From Callaeas wilsoni (lineage: Eukaryota; Chordata; Aves; Passeriformes; Callaeidae), in NCBI GenBank assembly GCA_013398955.1, contig VWPU01004160.1, forward strand, positions 62,001 through 126,000: 64,000 nucleotides of DNA. Reading direction: 5' to 3'. The first letter of the stretch is position 1, and each line of letters starts with the position of its first letter. A program made the position numbers and the translations under genes. The notes under the pieces were generated by a model. That model saw only the letters and a program-made list of their open reading frames with translations. It was not told the origin of the DNA and made no database searches. Shown one piece after another: positions 63,033 to 64,000 of this stretch.

Positions 63033-64000
63033 CTTTTTCTTCATCTATTCGAAAAATGCCTATACCCGATCCATCTCTGATGGAATATCTGATCTCTCCA
63101 TCTCGTCCCGCATCTTCATCGTAAGCAGATACTGTCATTACTGAGGAGCCAATAGGAGCATCTTCTTTTATAAAGCCTTTATCTGCAAATACGGAGAACC
63201 GTGGGGCGTGCAAGTTTTCATTCACATCAACTATTTCAACCTCAACGTAACACGTAGAGGACAATGAAATGGGTTTTCCTTTGTCCTTGGCCCGCACGGT
63301 CAAGTTATAAAGTTGTTTTTTTTCATAATCCAGTCTTTGTACAATACGTATTGCTCCGCTCAGTTTGTCAACATCAAAGGTGCCGTCTCCACTGTCCAGA
63401 AGACTGTACCGTACTTGACTTGAGTGGCCTAAATCAGGATCGTAGGCTTCTAGCCACGTAATAATAGTTCCCTCAGGAAGATCTTCTCGAATTTTCACAT
63501 GATAATTTGAAGGAATAAACTTGGGAGGATTGTCATTAACATCTTCTACAGCCACTTTCAAAATAACTGTTGAAAATAATTGAGGTTCTTCAGTAGGTTG
63601 GTCCCTGGCCTCAATTTTCAACAAAAAAATGTGCTGTTCCTCCCGATCCAGAACCCCTACAACTTTCACAACTCCTGTCACAGAATTAATAGTAAACTTG
63701 TCTGTATCTGTAAGAAGAGAGTATTTCACTTCTCCGTTAGCCCCCAAATCCTTATCAGTAGCTCCAACTTGAATTATTTCACTGTTGGGCTCTTTGTTTT
63801 CACTTACTTCAACAAAATAGCTGTCTTGGAGGAACTCCGGTGGGTTGTCATTAGCATCCAAAATTTTTATATCTAAAAGGGCCCAGGCAGACTTCTGTGG
63901 TATTCCAAGATCATAGACAGTAATATTGAGGGTATATTTATCTTTCAATTCTCGGTCAAGGGGAGATAGAATTTTCAGCACTCCTCTTTCCATATCAACA
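63033..64000 (-). CDS. FAT1: FAT1 exon 2, 3' part (end of EC6, EC7, EC8, start of EC9)
   Basis: The frame is open from the window edge to a donor where the exon ends in AAAAAG and the intron starts GTAAGG at 63032. It encodes the last base of a codon, 322 complete codons and the first base of a split Gly codon (phase 1). Linker motifs DANDNPP (63844-63858), DVNDNPP (63529-63543) and DVNENLHAP (DVNEN at 63214-63228) are spaced exactly 105 codons apart, which marks whole cadherin repeats. LDRE-type motifs appear as LDREL, LDREE and LDYEK, and the DXD motifs DKD, DPD and DED are intact. Potential N-glycosylation sites are NIT and NLT. In human FAT1 this large exon begins with the start codon and signal peptide. 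That part lies beyond 64000. The third linker has Glu in place of Asp and an extra His, as in human. Confidence 0.97.

Larger units (their letters stand above)
1..64000 (-). other. FAT1: FAT1 gene, internal part (exons 2 to 10), both ends outside the window
   Basis: Nine exons on the minus strand join with matching splice phases (1,1,0,0,1,0,0,1 at successive junctions) into one uninterrupted frame. The translation follows human FAT1 nearly residue by residue as I remember it, with landmarks such as [46 protein letters not shown] and [13 protein letters not shown]1 is a type I membrane protein of about 4,600 residues with some 34 cadherin repeats. It acts at cell-cell contacts in adhesion, actin organisation, polarity and growth control. 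Only the extracellular repeats from about EC6 to EC15 are encoded here. Paralogues FAT2, FAT3 and FAT4 are less likely because the matches extend through non-motif residues. Exon and repeat numbers rely on memory of the human gene. Confidence 0.96.

Noticed and set aside
63264..63876. Plus-strand open frames opposite exon 2
   Set aside because: They lie opposite clear FAT1 coding sequence on the minus strand and resemble no protein.
1..64000. Search for CRISPR arrays, tRNA or rRNA genes, endogenous retroviral genes and prokaryote-type systems
   Set aside because: No regularly spaced repeats, cloverleaf, rRNA blocks, LTR pairs or viral gene motifs were seen. The window reads as one ordinary vertebrate gene.
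64000..64000. FAT3 or another FAT paralogue as the identity of the gene
   Set aside because: Non-motif residues throughout the exons agree with FAT1 as I remember it, including the degenerate EC11-12 and EC14-15 junctions. A direct alignment to all four FAT paralogues would settle it.

Overview
This window is an internal part of one large vertebrate gene on the minus strand, almost certainly FAT1, the giant atypical protocadherin. The organism is most likely a bird. Three fragments of CR1 retrotransposons with avian-type 3' ends are the only interspersed repeats I recognise, there are no mammalian SINEs, and the introns are AT-rich and poor in repeats. I cannot name the species.

Reading the minus strand from 64000 down to 1, nine coding exons join with consistent splice phase into a single open frame of about 2.9 kb: exon 2 (3' part, 64000-63033), 3 (37143-36829), 4 (19307-19246), 5 (16454-16125), 6 (15615-15405), 7 (11227-11088), 8 (3553-3278), 9 (3067-2857) and 10 (5' part, 408-1). 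Exon numbers follow my recollection of human FAT1, whose exon 1 is noncoding and whose exons 2 and 10 are very large. The encoded protein covers about ten consecutive extracellular cadherin (EC) repeats, roughly EC6 to EC15. The promoter, signal peptide, laminin-G and EGF modules, transmembrane segment and cytoplasmic tail all lie outside the window.

Layout: the region 37144-63032 is a single 25.9-kb intron (intron 2), and 19308-36828 is a 17.5-kb intron (intron 3). The remaining exons cluster in the first 19.3 kb. Intron 3 carries a roughly 0.9-kb decayed CR1 copy with a recognisable reverse-transcriptase remnant and a short CR1 3' end in the opposite orientation. Intron 2 carries a CR1 3' end, an imperfect microsatellite and two T-rich tracts. 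No second gene, RNA gene, CRISPR array or prokaryote-type element is supported.

Most of what merits a second look is in the protein. Two inter-repeat junctions (EC11-12 and EC14-15) have lost several calcium-ligand motifs at once. One junction (EC12-13) carries an Asp-to-Asn change in its linker relative to human FAT1 as I remember it. EC11 contains a basic insertion. I found no evidence of a previously undescribed system.
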